Notes under the pieces: model-generated
What the model saw: only the letters and a program-made list of their open reading frames with translations
Database searches by the model: none
What the model was told of the DNA's origin: nothing
NCBI RefSeq assembly: GCF_000586475.1
Contig: NZ_BAWJ01000003.1
Location: 148,133 to 212,132, forward strand
Reading direction: 5' to 3'
Source of the DNA: Psychrobacter sp. JCM 18903
Lineage (GTDB): Bacteria; Pseudomonadota; Gammaproteobacteria; Pseudomonadales; Moraxellaceae
Length of the DNA: 64,000 nt
Translations under genes and position numbers: made by a program
Shown here: positions 9,873 to 18,773 of the stretch, piece by piece
Numbering within the stretch: the stretch's first letter is position 1
Layout of the letters: each line of letters starts with the position of its first letter

Positions 9873-11293
9873 TTACACAGTTGGTTGGAGTTTTTCATAG
9901 CTGGCTGTTTGATGAGCTCGGTACAAGAAGCCACCCAAAATAATCAGCCGAAGTAATAACAAACACCACACGCTTAGCCAAATACCAGTCATATCCCACT
10001 GTTGGTAGAGCACCCAGCTAAGTGGAAAAAAGATAGCGGCGAGTATCAAAGCTGCGTTACGAATCACATTGCCGGCAGTTAAGCCAAAAAATATACCATC
10101 TAGCCAATAGGCACCAACGCCAACGAGAGGTAGTAATACCGCATAAAGGTGGTACTCATATGCCAACGTAAAAACGGACTCAATATTGGTCATAAATTGC
10201 AAATATGTTGGCATTGCAAGCCACCATATCGCACTTAAGGTAATCGCTAGACCATAACTGACGATACCAGTGCGCTTGACGATAATACGAAAACGTGGCC
10301 AATCCCGTCGTCCTGCTGCTTGACCGCTTAACGTCTCAGCTGATACTGCCACGCCATCAAGAGCAAAGGCTGAGATACTTAATACTTGAAGCAAAATAGC
10401 ATTGGCGGCTAGGATGACGTCACCACTTTGAGCCGACAAGCGGGTAATCCAAGCGAAACTCAACGTCAAGATCAGAGTACGGATAAAAATATCTTTATTT
10501 AATGAAAATAGCCTAAGTATTTTTTCTTTAGAAAAATGTTGCTTGTCGGCAGTGAATAAGGCTTGCCAAGATATTTGCAAATGCTGACGGCTGAGCCACA
10601 ACGCTAGTATCACGCCTAGCCAAAAGGCAATAGTGGTTCCTAACGCCACCCCAACCAATCCCATCTGCATACCGTAGACAAAAAACAAAGTCAGAATGAT
10701 ATTCAGCATGGCGATAAAGCTTGCTGGTAAAGCATGTAGCGAGTCTTACCCTGACCAGCAAACCAACCAATAAAGGCAAAATTCATTAGCTCAGCGATGA
10801 CGCCCCAAAAGCGTACATCCAAATAAGTCTTTGCCGCTTGCCCACTTTCGGGGTTGGCCGATAGGGCTTGCAAGCCAAAATCTATCAACCAAGGCTTTGC
10901 CAGTAACAGAATGCTCCCGATAGCAAACGCTAATAACAAGGCACGTTGCAAGATTGATAGTAGGGGTGATTGAGTTTGGCTTGACGATTTTGTGGTATGA
11001 GTAGAATTATCAGCATGATTGACCGATTGTCCTAGCGCTTGAGCCGATAGCCCAGACGAGGCATATTGTAAAAAGTTAAAACTCACGAGTAATAAAGATA
11101 ATAACTGTATCGCCAAGCCCATACCAGCAAGTTTAGCCGTGTCATTCATGTTACCCACGATCGCGGTATCGATAACGCTTTGTAGTGGCATGGCTAGGTT
11201 GGCCAATAACACGGGCAACGCAATAGCAATGATACGTGTATAGCGAGTATCAATCGGTGGCATAGCACTAGGTGGCGAGGTGGTCATTGGCAT
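9873..11293 (-). CDS. MATE family efflux transporter, DinF-like (frameshifted)
   Basis: Multidrug/toxin extrusion (MATE) transporter, about 473 residues with twelve predicted membrane helices in two halves. It begins RIIAIALPVLLANLAMPLQSVIDTAIVG with the N-half pattern of the DinF branch, and GWFAGQGKTRYMLY occurs in the middle. The frame breaks at 10715-10717: one extra base in the A-run on the plus strand restores QQAFIAMLNIIL. The family uses Na+ or H+ gradients. The substrate cannot be told from sequence. It is a single gene with no coupled neighbour. Confidence 0.85.
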
Positions 11294-11506
11294 TTTTGGC
11301 TCGTTTATCGCTGAAAAACAAGAAGGGCAGAGTTAATGTCATTAACGCTATGACATTACCGTATAGTCAATTCACTATAAAGGCGTTACGGCGTTAACTT
11401 TACTTGAAGTATGGCTTATATATTTGTACTTTGTTGCCTTGACTCTGTTTTAAATGGAGTTAGCTTTAGTAGGTATGATATTCAAGGCAAAAATAGCTAC
11501 AAAGAC

Positions 11507-11548
11507 AAAAGCACCTAGACTCATTATTCACGAGTCAGGTGCTTTTTT
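11507..11548 (-). terminator. Intrinsic terminator, probably for yajC-secDF
   Basis: Hairpin of AAAAGCACCT-GACTC (one bulged A at 11517) pairing with 11532-11546, with T-runs on both strands. It is the first terminator met by minus-strand transcription leaving secF, about 230 bases past the secF stop, with the MITE-like element in between. Confidence 0.7.
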
Positions 11549-11574
11549 TGATGCTTGCTTAAATACTATCTTAG

Positions 11575-11750
11575 CTAGGGTATGTCCTAAATCTGAGCAT
11601 GAAACTTTAAATGGGCTAAAAATGGCTAAATCTTTGCCAAACTGCGTCAAATAGCTGGTTCATATCTCGATATTAACTGTACTATTTTCCTTGTTTAGCT
11701 GCGATTTATCTCATTTTTATCACCATTTTCAAAATGAGGACACACCCTAG
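11575..11750. mobile_element. MITE-like element with terminal inverted repeats and CTAG target duplication
   Basis: The ends are GGTATGTCCT at 11579 and AGGACACACC ending at 11746, forming imperfect terminal inverted repeats (13 of the outer 18 bases match). They are flanked by the direct duplication CTAG at 11575-11578 and 11747-11750. The core is 168 bases with no coding capacity. A 4-base CTAG-type target is known for some IS5-family elements, so this may be a non-autonomous derivative moved in trans. The terminal sequence differs from the IS end at 63561. Confidence 0.6.
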
Positions 11751-11778
11751 CGATTAGCTTGAGAAAGTATAAAATTTA

Positions 11779-13031
11779 TTAAGCATTGTCTTGTTCAAAC
11801 ATTTTTGGATCATTGAACGTAACAATTTCTTCTTCAAACTCAGGTTTTACTTTCACAATAAAGTCATCGCGTGACAGACCCATACGTAATGGAATCGAGC
11901 TTGCAATATACGTTGATGAATATGTACCAGCAAGCAGACCAATGAAGAGCGCTACTGAGAACCAATATAGTCCATCACCGCCTAAGAATAGCATAGCAAG
12001 TACGACCAGTAAAACAGTGGAAATGGTCATAATGGTACGGCGCAGCGTCTCTGTCAAAGACAAATCAATTGTCTGGCGAGGTGTGATACCACGAACGCGT
12101 CGGAAGTTTTCACGGATACGGTCATACACAACAATTGTATCATTAATAGAATAACCAACCAGTGCCAAGACGGCCGCCAAGACGGTTAAGTCAAATGGGA
12201 AACCAAATAACGCAAAAACACCAATGGTCACGATAGCATCATGAAACAGCGATAATACCGCACCAAGAGCGAGTTTAAATTGGAAACGTAAGGCAACATA
12301 GCCCAACATACAGACCAATGCTAATACCAGTGACATGACTGAGTTTAGATAAATTTCATTACCAACTTGGCTGCCAATAATATTAACGTTACTGATTTCA
12401 ACATTATTATTAGGCAGGGTTAATGCTTTAGTCAGGCTACTGTTAAGGCCATCTACGTTATCAGACTGTGGTGGCAAGCGTACGAGGAGTTCTTCTCGCG
12501 TACCAAGATATTGTACCACGCATCATCAAAGCCATTATCGGCCAATGCTTGTACGACTTCAACTTGCTCAACAGGCTGCTCGTAACGCACATCTGCGGAC
12601 ACACCACCCGTAAAATCAAGTCCTAAGTTTAGACCGTTTACTGCAATTGCAATGATACTACCAATAACCATCAATAGAGATAAAAGTGCCATTGGCTTTT
12701 CTATCTTCATAAACGGAATAATACGCTGGTTGCCAACGGCTTTGATACCGCCTTCAGCGATTGCAGCCGCATCATCAGCGGCATCACCTGATTCTACATC
12801 AGGATTGGCTGACAGTGCTTGACTTTCTTTACCCGCATCCTTACTACCGCTCAGAGCTTTGTCTTTTTTTGATTTAGCGGTAGTTGGGTTATTGGCTTTG
12901 GTATTACTACCTTTCCCATCACGGCGTGGTTTTTTACGGCGGTGTGTGCTTGCCTCAACATTTGAGCCACTTGAACCATCTCGATCTGGATTATTCTGCT
13001 GTTCTAAAGGATTGTTCTTATCAATCGTCAT
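11779..13031 (-). CDS. secF: Protein translocase subunit SecF (frameshifted, long N-terminal extension)
   Basis: Inner-membrane partner of SecD that uses proton motive force to help pull exported proteins out of SecYEG. The SecF core starts at about residue 110 (KIEKPMALLSLL), with the FTGG motif after the first helix and the family signature GYSINDTIVVYDRIREN in the second half. It is about 417 residues instead of about 310 because of a hydrophilic extension: residues 10-65 are Lys/Arg/Ser-rich and 70-95 acidic. The frame breaks at 12519; one extra C on the plus strand (G in the coding strand) restores DDAVVQYLGTREE. It lies nine bases after secD. Confidence 0.92.
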
Positions 13032-13040
13032 AATGTTCTC

Positions 13041-14918
13041 CTAACCGATGCTCAAACGTTTGATAGATTTACGCTTACCATAAGCAATCTGTACCAGCGC
13101 ACGTGTCACCATAATAGCGGTAAATAGTGAGCTGACAATACCAATAGCCAATGTAACCGCAAAGCCTTTAATCGGACCCGTGCCAATTGCAAATAGAATA
13201 AAAGCAATCAATAGGGTGGTGATGTTGGCATCGAAAATACTACTAAAGGCTCGATCAAAACCTGCCACGATGGCGGATTTGGGTCGTACCCCGTTTGCTA
13301 GCTCTTCACGTATTCGCTCAAAGATCAGTACATTGGCATCGACGGCCATACCGATGGTCAAAACGATACCAGCAATACCAGGCAAGGTAAGTGAAGAGCC
13401 TAAGATTGACATAATAGCAATGATGATAATAACGTTCACGGCCAGCGCCACGTTGGCAATCACGCCAAATAGACGATAGAAGATAATCATAAACGCAAAC
13501 ACTAATAGATAACCGACTTGCGTAGAGAATAGACCTTTATCAATATTGTCTTGACCTAATGATGGGCCAATAGTGCGTTCTTCTACAAAGTACATCGGTG
13601 CGGCAAGTGCGCCTGAGCGTAGCAGTAGTGCAAGCTCGGCAGCTTCCGCGCTACTATCTAGCCCAGTAATACGGAAAGAGGAGCCAAGGACCGCTTGAAT
13701 ATTGGCACGGTTAATGACTTTGGTCTCAGCATAAGGCGTTCTAACTTCAACAGTTTCGCCAGTTTTTGGATCTTCTTCGTAAGTGATTCTTTGCTTGTTT
13801 TCGATGAACAACACGGCCATCTGTTTGCCAACGGCGGTACGAGTGGCATTTTGCATGAGCTTACCACCAGCACTATCTAAAGTAATGCTCACTTCAGGAG
13901 AGCCGCTTTCATCCACACCAGTTTGAGCATTGGTGACTTTATCACCAGTGACAATCGCTTGACGTTCAAGCAGTACCGGCGGACCATCAAGCGTCTCAAA
14001 CGGGAAAGCTTCGGTACCCGCTGGAGGGATGCCGCCTGTATAGTTTTCGCTGTCTTCAGCAACCATACGGAACTCAAGGTTTGCAGTGCGCCCTAAGACA
14101 CGTTTTGCCTCAGCAGTATCTTGTACGCCAGGAAGCTCGACGACGATACGGCTAGCACCTTGAGACTGTACTAAAGCTTCAGTCACACCAAGCTCAGCAA
14201 TACGATTGCGAAGGGTGGTCAAGTTCTGATTGACCGCATAGCTGTTGATTTCATCAAGCGTTGCATCGTTGTACGCTAAAATCAGTGCAGGACCTTGCTC
14301 ATCAATAGAAGATTGCAAGCTAAACGTATTGCCCATTGAGCCTTGCAAAACATTCTGTGCACGGTTACGAGCATCTGTATCAGCGAAATGTAATACCACA
14401 CTTCGATCTTCGGTCTTAATGCCTTTGATCGCAATCCGCTCGGCACGTAGCTCGCGACGCATGTCACGACTGGCACTGGTCAAACGCTGTTCAAGCGCCT
14501 TGTCCATATCGACTTCTAGTACAAAACGCACACCGCCACGTAAATCAAGGCCGAGCTTCATCGGTTTTGCCCCGATATCACGTAGCCACTGCGGCGTCGT
14601 TTGCGCCAAGTTAAGCGCGACGACATAGTCTTCGCCCAAGTTTTGACGCAGTACTTCCTGAGCTTTGAGCTGATCGACTGGATTGTCAAGACGTACCAGT
14701 GCACTGTTGCCCTCAAAGGTTCCATCGTGGTTATTGATGCCAGCCTCTTCAAGCAAGCTTTGAGACTCAGTCAAGATACCTTCAGACAGCTGTGTACCTG
14801 CAGCGGCGCTTGTAATCTGCACGGCAGGTTCATCAGGATAGAGGTTAGGAGCAGCATATAGACCGGCAATGATTAGCACGACGGCAATAAGTAAGTATTT
14901 CCAAGCGGGATATTGCAT
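13041..14918 (-). CDS. secD: Protein translocase subunit SecD
   Basis: Inner-membrane secretion accessory protein acting with SecF and YajC. The start chosen is the ATG at 14916-14918 (MQYPAWKYLLIAVV), preceded by AAGAAG and opening with the first membrane helix; upstream in-frame ATGs give an unlikely non-membrane leader. At 625 residues it is normal for SecD. The periplasmic P1 domain follows helix 1 (GLDLRGGVRF near residue 125). Helices 2-6 are C-terminal with the signature GMAVDANVLIFERIREE. It is intact and is followed directly by secF. Confidence 0.95.
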   Translation of the reverse strand: MQYPAWKYLLIAVVLIIAGLYAAPNLYPDEPAVQITSAAAGTQLSEGILTESQSLLEEAGINNHDGTFEGNSALVRLDNPVDQLKAQEVLRQNLGEDYVVALNLAQTTPQWLRDIGAKPMKLGLDLRGGVRFVLEVDMDKALEQRLTSASRDMRRELRAERIAIKGIKTEDRSVVLHFADTDARNRAQNVLQGSMGNTFSLQSSIDEQGPALILAYNDATLDEINSYAVNQNLTTLRNRIAELGVTEALVQSQGASRIVVELPGVQDTAEAKRVLGRTANLEFRMVAEDSENYTGGIPPAGTEAFPFETLDGPPVLLERQAIVTGDKVTNAQTGVDESGSPEVSITLDSAGGKLMQNATRTAVGKQMAVLFIENKQRITYEEDPKTGETVEVRTPYAETKVINRANIQAVLGSSFRITGLDSSAEAAELALLLRSGALAAPMYFVEERTIGPSLGQDNIDKGLFSTQVGYLLVFAFMIIFYRLFGVIANVALAVNVIIIIAIMSILGSSLTLPGIAGIVLTIGMAVDANVLIFERIREELANGVRPKSAIVAGFDRAFSSIFDANITTLLIAFILFAIGTGPIKGFAVTLAIGIVSSLFTAIMVTRALVQIAYGKRKSIKRLSIG

Positions 14919-15330
14919 AATCACTTCTTTAGGTTGATAAACGACTGGCGACGTAGGCCACAAGTTAGCAGATGGGAAGTTAGCGATAGCAATGGTTGAA
15001 TGCTGTATATAGCAGTCGTCATCATGCACCATTGCGATCATCCGCGATGATAGTAAAACAGTAGAGCAAATAATACAGAGGTATCTTTATATAGTCATCA
15101 AAAATATATAGTCAGCAAAATATCACTGATAAAATTAATAAAGACAGCATGGTCAAAAGCATAAACATAAATTGTCTATACTCTATGAGACTGTTTTTAC
15201 ATCATTGCTCTATAGCGAAAAATGACCGTAAATAAGGTACGGTCATTCTTAGGCACTGTATTAATCACTATATTTATTAATGACAGATTAGTAATCATCA
15301 ATAAAACGCGACTAATATTTCAATCAATCA
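14919..15330 (-). other. Intergenic region yajC-secD
   Basis: 412 bases between yajC and secD with no gene seen. It contains the hairpin at 15221-15247 close to yajC. The remaining AT-rich sequence probably holds a separate secD promoter. Such a long spacer is unusual for an operon often tightly packed in other gammaproteobacteria. Confidence 0.4.
15221..15247 (-). terminator. Intrinsic terminator after yajC
   Basis: Perfect 10-bp stem AATGACCGTA/TACGGTCATT with a 7-base loop. On the minus strand it is followed by a T-run, placing it about 85 bases beyond the yajC stop. It suggests that at least part of yajC transcription ends before secD. Confidence 0.7.
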
Positions 15331-15660
15331 TTAAACGCTTTCGATTGTGCCAGCAGGTAACACTGAAATAACAGAAGCACGTTGTACTTTAACATCAGTA
15401 TTATTGTTTAGGCTGACCACCGCATAGTCACCTTCAATGGCTTTGATACGGCCCATCAAACCACCAGCAAAAATGATTTCGCTACCGACAGTCAATGCAT
15501 TAACCATGGCACGATGTTCTTTGGTACGCTTAGACTGTGGACGAATGACTAAGAAGTAAAAAATCGCAAAAAAAGCAACAGGCAATAGTATTTGACTAAA
15601 TAGTGACATCGCACCAGCAGCTTCTGGTGCAGCATGGGCAGCTTGAATAAATAACAACAT
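15331..15660 (-). CDS. yajC: Preprotein translocase subunit YajC
   Basis: 109-residue single-span membrane protein associated with SecDF. The helix is at about residues 20-40 (ILLPVAFFAIFYFLVIRPQ), followed by the family motif RPQSKRTKEHRAMV and the GSEIIFAGGLMGRI segment. Length and motifs are typical. No tgt or queA gene is upstream in this window; the plus-strand CNNM gene diverges instead. Confidence 0.93.
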   Translation of the reverse strand: MLLFIQAAHAAPEAAGAMSLFSQILLPVAFFAIFYFLVIRPQSKRTKEHRAMVNALTVGSEIIFAGGLMGRIKAIEGDYAVVSLNNNTDVKVQRASVISVLPAGTIESV

Positions 15661-16199
15661 AATTTCTCTCAGTAAGTCATAGATAATAATAAAATTAAAC
15701 GCATAGTAACAAAAAATCCCAGACTTGGTAACTGTTAATCATAGGCTGAGTATGTTTTTCTTAAGGTAATGGCATGCTAGCGGTCATTACTTTTTGCGGC
15801 AATATTTTTGCCACCTCATATAAGTGACGCCAAAGCGCTGAGAGTATAACAAAATTCAAGCAGCGAATGGATGCTAGGTAGTAGTAGCGTAGCAAAAGGT
15901 ATGATCAAGGATACCAAAAAACAAAGACTTAACAATAGCGTCTTATTGTGAAATGACATCATCAATGCTACTATCAAATGGCAATAATTCCCTGCATTTA
16001 GCATACGGTTTATTAGTATATAATAGATCCTATTATCTGCTGCTAAATCAGTTTTGAGCAGCGAGTTACCATCGTTTTAGCAGATAACTAATAGCTAATT
16101 AATCATGTTTGTTTTTAATGATTTAGTATCGTTTGCTCATTATATTATTATCCCTTTTACTTTTTTCTGTTTAGGTTACCTAACTTGTTTACCACTTTT
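15661..16199. other. Divergent intergenic region yajC / CNNM protein
   Basis: About 540 bases with no convincing gene. TATAAT at 16019-16024 is a possible -10 for the plus-strand gene but has no good -35. TATCTGCTGCTAAA near 16035 pairs imperfectly with TTTAGCAGATA near 16076, a possible leader structure. Confidence 0.3.
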
Positions 16200-17483
16200 A
16201 TGTTTGTACCTCGTTTGTGTCGTCCGCGCGCTTGTAAAGAAGCGTCTGCTAAACCTCCTCCGACATCACGCTATTCAAAGCGTCTTCGTCGTACCAATTC
16301 AATTGCTGGGTTATCAGCGCTGACGGCGATGCTACTATTGCCTTATCCAGCTTTTGCCGCTGATGCTTTAGCAGAGCCGACCGCGATCAGTGTGTTATTA
16401 CTCATACTTTTTGTGGTTGTCGCCATCGGTATCTCGTTTGTCTGTTCATTGGCTGAGTCTGCATTACTGAGCATGACGCCGTCTTATATCGCTGATGTTC
16501 AAGAAAGCAATCCGAAAAAAGCAAATATGCTAAGACGCTTAAAGGTTGATAACATCGATCAGTCATTAGCGGCTATTTTGACTTTGAATACAGTGGCTCA
16601 TACATTAGGTTCTATCGGTGCTGGTGCCCAAGCTACGATTGTGTTTGGTAGTGCATGGTTTGGACTGTTTTCTGCCATTATGACCTTGGCGATTTTGTTT
16701 TTATCTGAAATTATTCCAAAAACGCTTGGGACACTGTACTGGCGTCAACTAAGCGGTATGGTCGCTTATTTCGTTCGAGGCATTATTCTGCTGTTGTATC
16801 CACTTATTTGGATATCAGAAAAGTTAACCAAACTGCTAGTACGTGGCAAAGAACCCCAAGCATTCAGTCGTCGTGAATTTGCGGCACTTGCCAGCATCGG
16901 TGAAGAGTCAGGACAGATTGACCCATTAGAATCGCGCATTATTCGCAATTTACTGGCATTTGGTGCGATTAAAGTCGAAGATATCATGACCCCGCGTTCG
17001 GTGATGTTAGCGTTTGAAGAAAACAAAACAGTCGCTGAATTATTGGTTGATCGCCCAAAACTGACGTTTTCACGACTGCCAATTTATGATGGTGACTTGG
17101 ATAACATCACAGGTTTTGTATTAAAAACAGACATGTTATTAGCCAAAGTAAATCATGCGATGCACAAGCCGTTGACTCAGTTTAAACGTGACATTACTTT
17201 TGTTTTTTCAAAAATGAAACTGTTTGATTTGTTAGAGCTGATGCTAAAAAACCGTATTCATATCGCTATTACAGTCGGTGAGTATGGTGAAGTTAAAGGT
17301 TTGGTTACTTTAGAAGATGTGTTTGAGACTTTATTGGGACTTGAGATTGTGGATGAAATAGACCGCGTCGAAGACATGCAAGCACTGGCTCGACAAATGA
17401 TGGACAGACGAGTAGAGCGATTGGGTATGAAGCTTAGTGATGATGAACAACAATACGAAGATAATAGTACGGACGCTAAGTAA
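16200..17483 (+). CDS. CNNM/CorC-family membrane protein with CBS domains
   Basis: Membrane protein of the CNNM (DUF21) plus paired-CBS architecture, a group linked to magnesium/cobalt homeostasis and formerly called hemolysins. Four hydrophobic segments span about residues 35-210 and include the DUF21 pattern SLAESALLSMTPSYI and SEIIPKTLG. The CBS pair follows (about 265-385), with VEDIMTPRSVM and VKGLVTLEDVFETLLGLEIVDE. ATG 16200 is preferred over an in-frame TTG at 16185; neither has a strong ribosome site. Unlike typical CorC-type proteins, it lacks a C-terminal transporter-associated domain. Ion specificity is unknown. Confidence 0.85.
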   Translation: MFVPRLCRPRACKEASAKPPPTSRYSKRLRRTNSIAGLSALTAMLLLPYPAFAADALAEPTAISVLLLILFVVVAIGISFVCSLAESALLSMTPSYIADVQESNPKKANMLRRLKVDNIDQSLAAILTLNTVAHTLGSIGAGAQATIVFGSAWFGLFSAIMTLAILFLSEIIPKTLGTLYWRQLSGMVAYFVRGIILLLYPLIWISEKLTKLLVRGKEPQAFSRREFAALASIGEESGQIDPLESRIIRNLLAFGAIKVEDIMTPRSVMLAFEENKTVAELLVDRPKLTFSRLPIYDGDLDNITGFVLKTDMLLAKVNHAMHKPLTQFKRDITFVFSKMKLFDLLELMLKNRIHIAITVGEYGEVKGLVTLEDVFETLLGLEIVDEIDRVEDMQALARQMMDRRVERLGMKLSDDEQQYEDNSTDAK

Positions 17484-17928
17484 GCTTCAGTTTGGCTTAT
17501 TAAATTAGAATTAAATTGACAGAAAGCGATCTAAAATTAGGGCGAAAACAGAGTCGTGTACTGCGTAAGTGGCTCAGTTAATATATTTTGTATTTATGAT
17601 AACGATGGGCAGTGATTTGTATTTCCAGAAATAATTGTGCCATATGGTTGGTATTTTAGTATTCGCAATAATTACACAGGGTGTCACATAGCTGTGAGAA
17701 TTGAATGATAGTCTCACTCTATGGTAAAAGTACGCTGTCATCATTAATAAGTAGGTGATGATTAAACAGATATTTTTCACAAGTAGAATGAAGAGGGCAC
17801 ACGCTAGCCAGTGCTCGCTTCATTTATCATGATGTTAATGAGTAATAAACGACTACTATATTTAATCAATAAAAAACGTTAGTCATCAAAAGATGGCAAC
17901 AACGATAACAGCATTGCTAAGGATTATG
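17484..17928. other. Intergenic region
   Basis: About 445 AT-rich bases between the CNNM gene and the next small gene. No gene, terminator or repeat that I can support. Confidence 0.3.
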
Positions 17929-18422
17929 ATGAAACGATTATGGGGAAAAGGGCTTTTGGCATTATTGCTAAAAAGTGCCAGCGTGGCGGCGGTAGTGACC
18001 GTTGTAAGTACTGTGAGTATCAGTGCACAAGCGGCAGCCATGACCGAAGCTTTGGTGCAGAACTATATAGCAGCAATGAAGTCATCAGCGAATAGCCAAA
18101 ATGTCAATCAGGTCGCGCGTCTTGTCTCTGACGATGCACTGATTTCATTATCTAGAAAAGGTAAATCTACCAGTTAGATAAAGATGCTTATTTAAAGTTG
18201 TTGCAAAATAGTTGGAATAACACCTCTAATTACCGTTATGATATTTCTGTGGATAACATCGTTATTACGGGCGATCAGGCCAAAGCCAATGTAACGACCA
18301 ATGAGAGCTGGGTGAAAGATGGTAAAAATGTCTCATTTGTCACTACCTCAAGAGTGACGCTGACGTTATCGACTGGTAATGCGGTGCTGCTACGTGCCGT
18401 ATCACAAGTAACGATTAATTAA
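17929..18422 (+). CDS. Exported hypothetical protein, NTF2-like pattern (frameshifted)
   Basis: Protein of unknown function, about 164 residues once repaired. The signal peptide runs to about residue 36 (alanine/valine-rich, ending SAQAAA). The mature part has an amphipathic helix (ALVQNYIAAMK) followed by strands with alternating pattern (YRYDISVDNIVITGDQAKANV), which looks like an NTF2/SnoaL-type fold; this is only a pattern judgement. The frame breaks at 18174-18175, where one extra T restores TSLDKDAYLKLLQ. ATG 17929 is well spaced from AAGGA (17919-17923), while ATG 17926 is too close. Confidence 0.6.
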
Positions 18423-18773
18423 TCGTTACTCGACCAATAACCCAGTACTAGCTAGTCAGCAATTAGGCATTATCAGTAATTAGGTATTAATTGATTATCC
18501 ATTGATTAAGAAACGTCTTGATCAGTGGATAATCAAAGAAAATAGTGCATTAATCAGGCTCTTCGAAAGCTAAGCATTCCATCATAAATAACCATACAGA
18601 TTCACAATGTTGAATAATTAAATGATTGATTGCATTTCGTGAGAGGTCTAAAAATTAACTCAACTTATGATGATTATCTTTTTATATTAGACTGGTCTTT
18701 GCTTCACATTGCATACTATACTAGCAAGCAACTTTATCTTATCACTTTCTGTCGTTAGGAAACTTCCAATATC
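18423..18773. other. Intergenic region upstream of mltD
   Basis: 351 bases without a gene. It holds the long hairpin at 18491-18536 and an AT-rich stretch before mltD. AGGAAA (18757-18762) is the mltD ribosome site. Confidence 0.4.
18491..18536. repeat. 16-bp inverted repeat
   Basis: The arms 18491-18506 and 18521-18536 match at 15 of 16 positions around a 14-base loop. No T-run follows on either strand, so it may be a regulatory or RNA-stability structure rather than a standard terminator. Confidence 0.5.

Noticed and set aside
11454..11654. 66-codon plus-strand open frame
   Set aside because: It runs through a terminator hairpin and into the MITE-like element, so it is a chance frame.
14245..14628. 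127-codon plus-strand frame in secD
   Set aside because: Antisense to a well-conserved part of secD with no independent support.
15816..16004. 62-codon minus-strand hydrophobic frame upstream of yajC
   Set aside because: Hydrophobic but without a ribosome site or conserved pattern, and lies in a promoter region.
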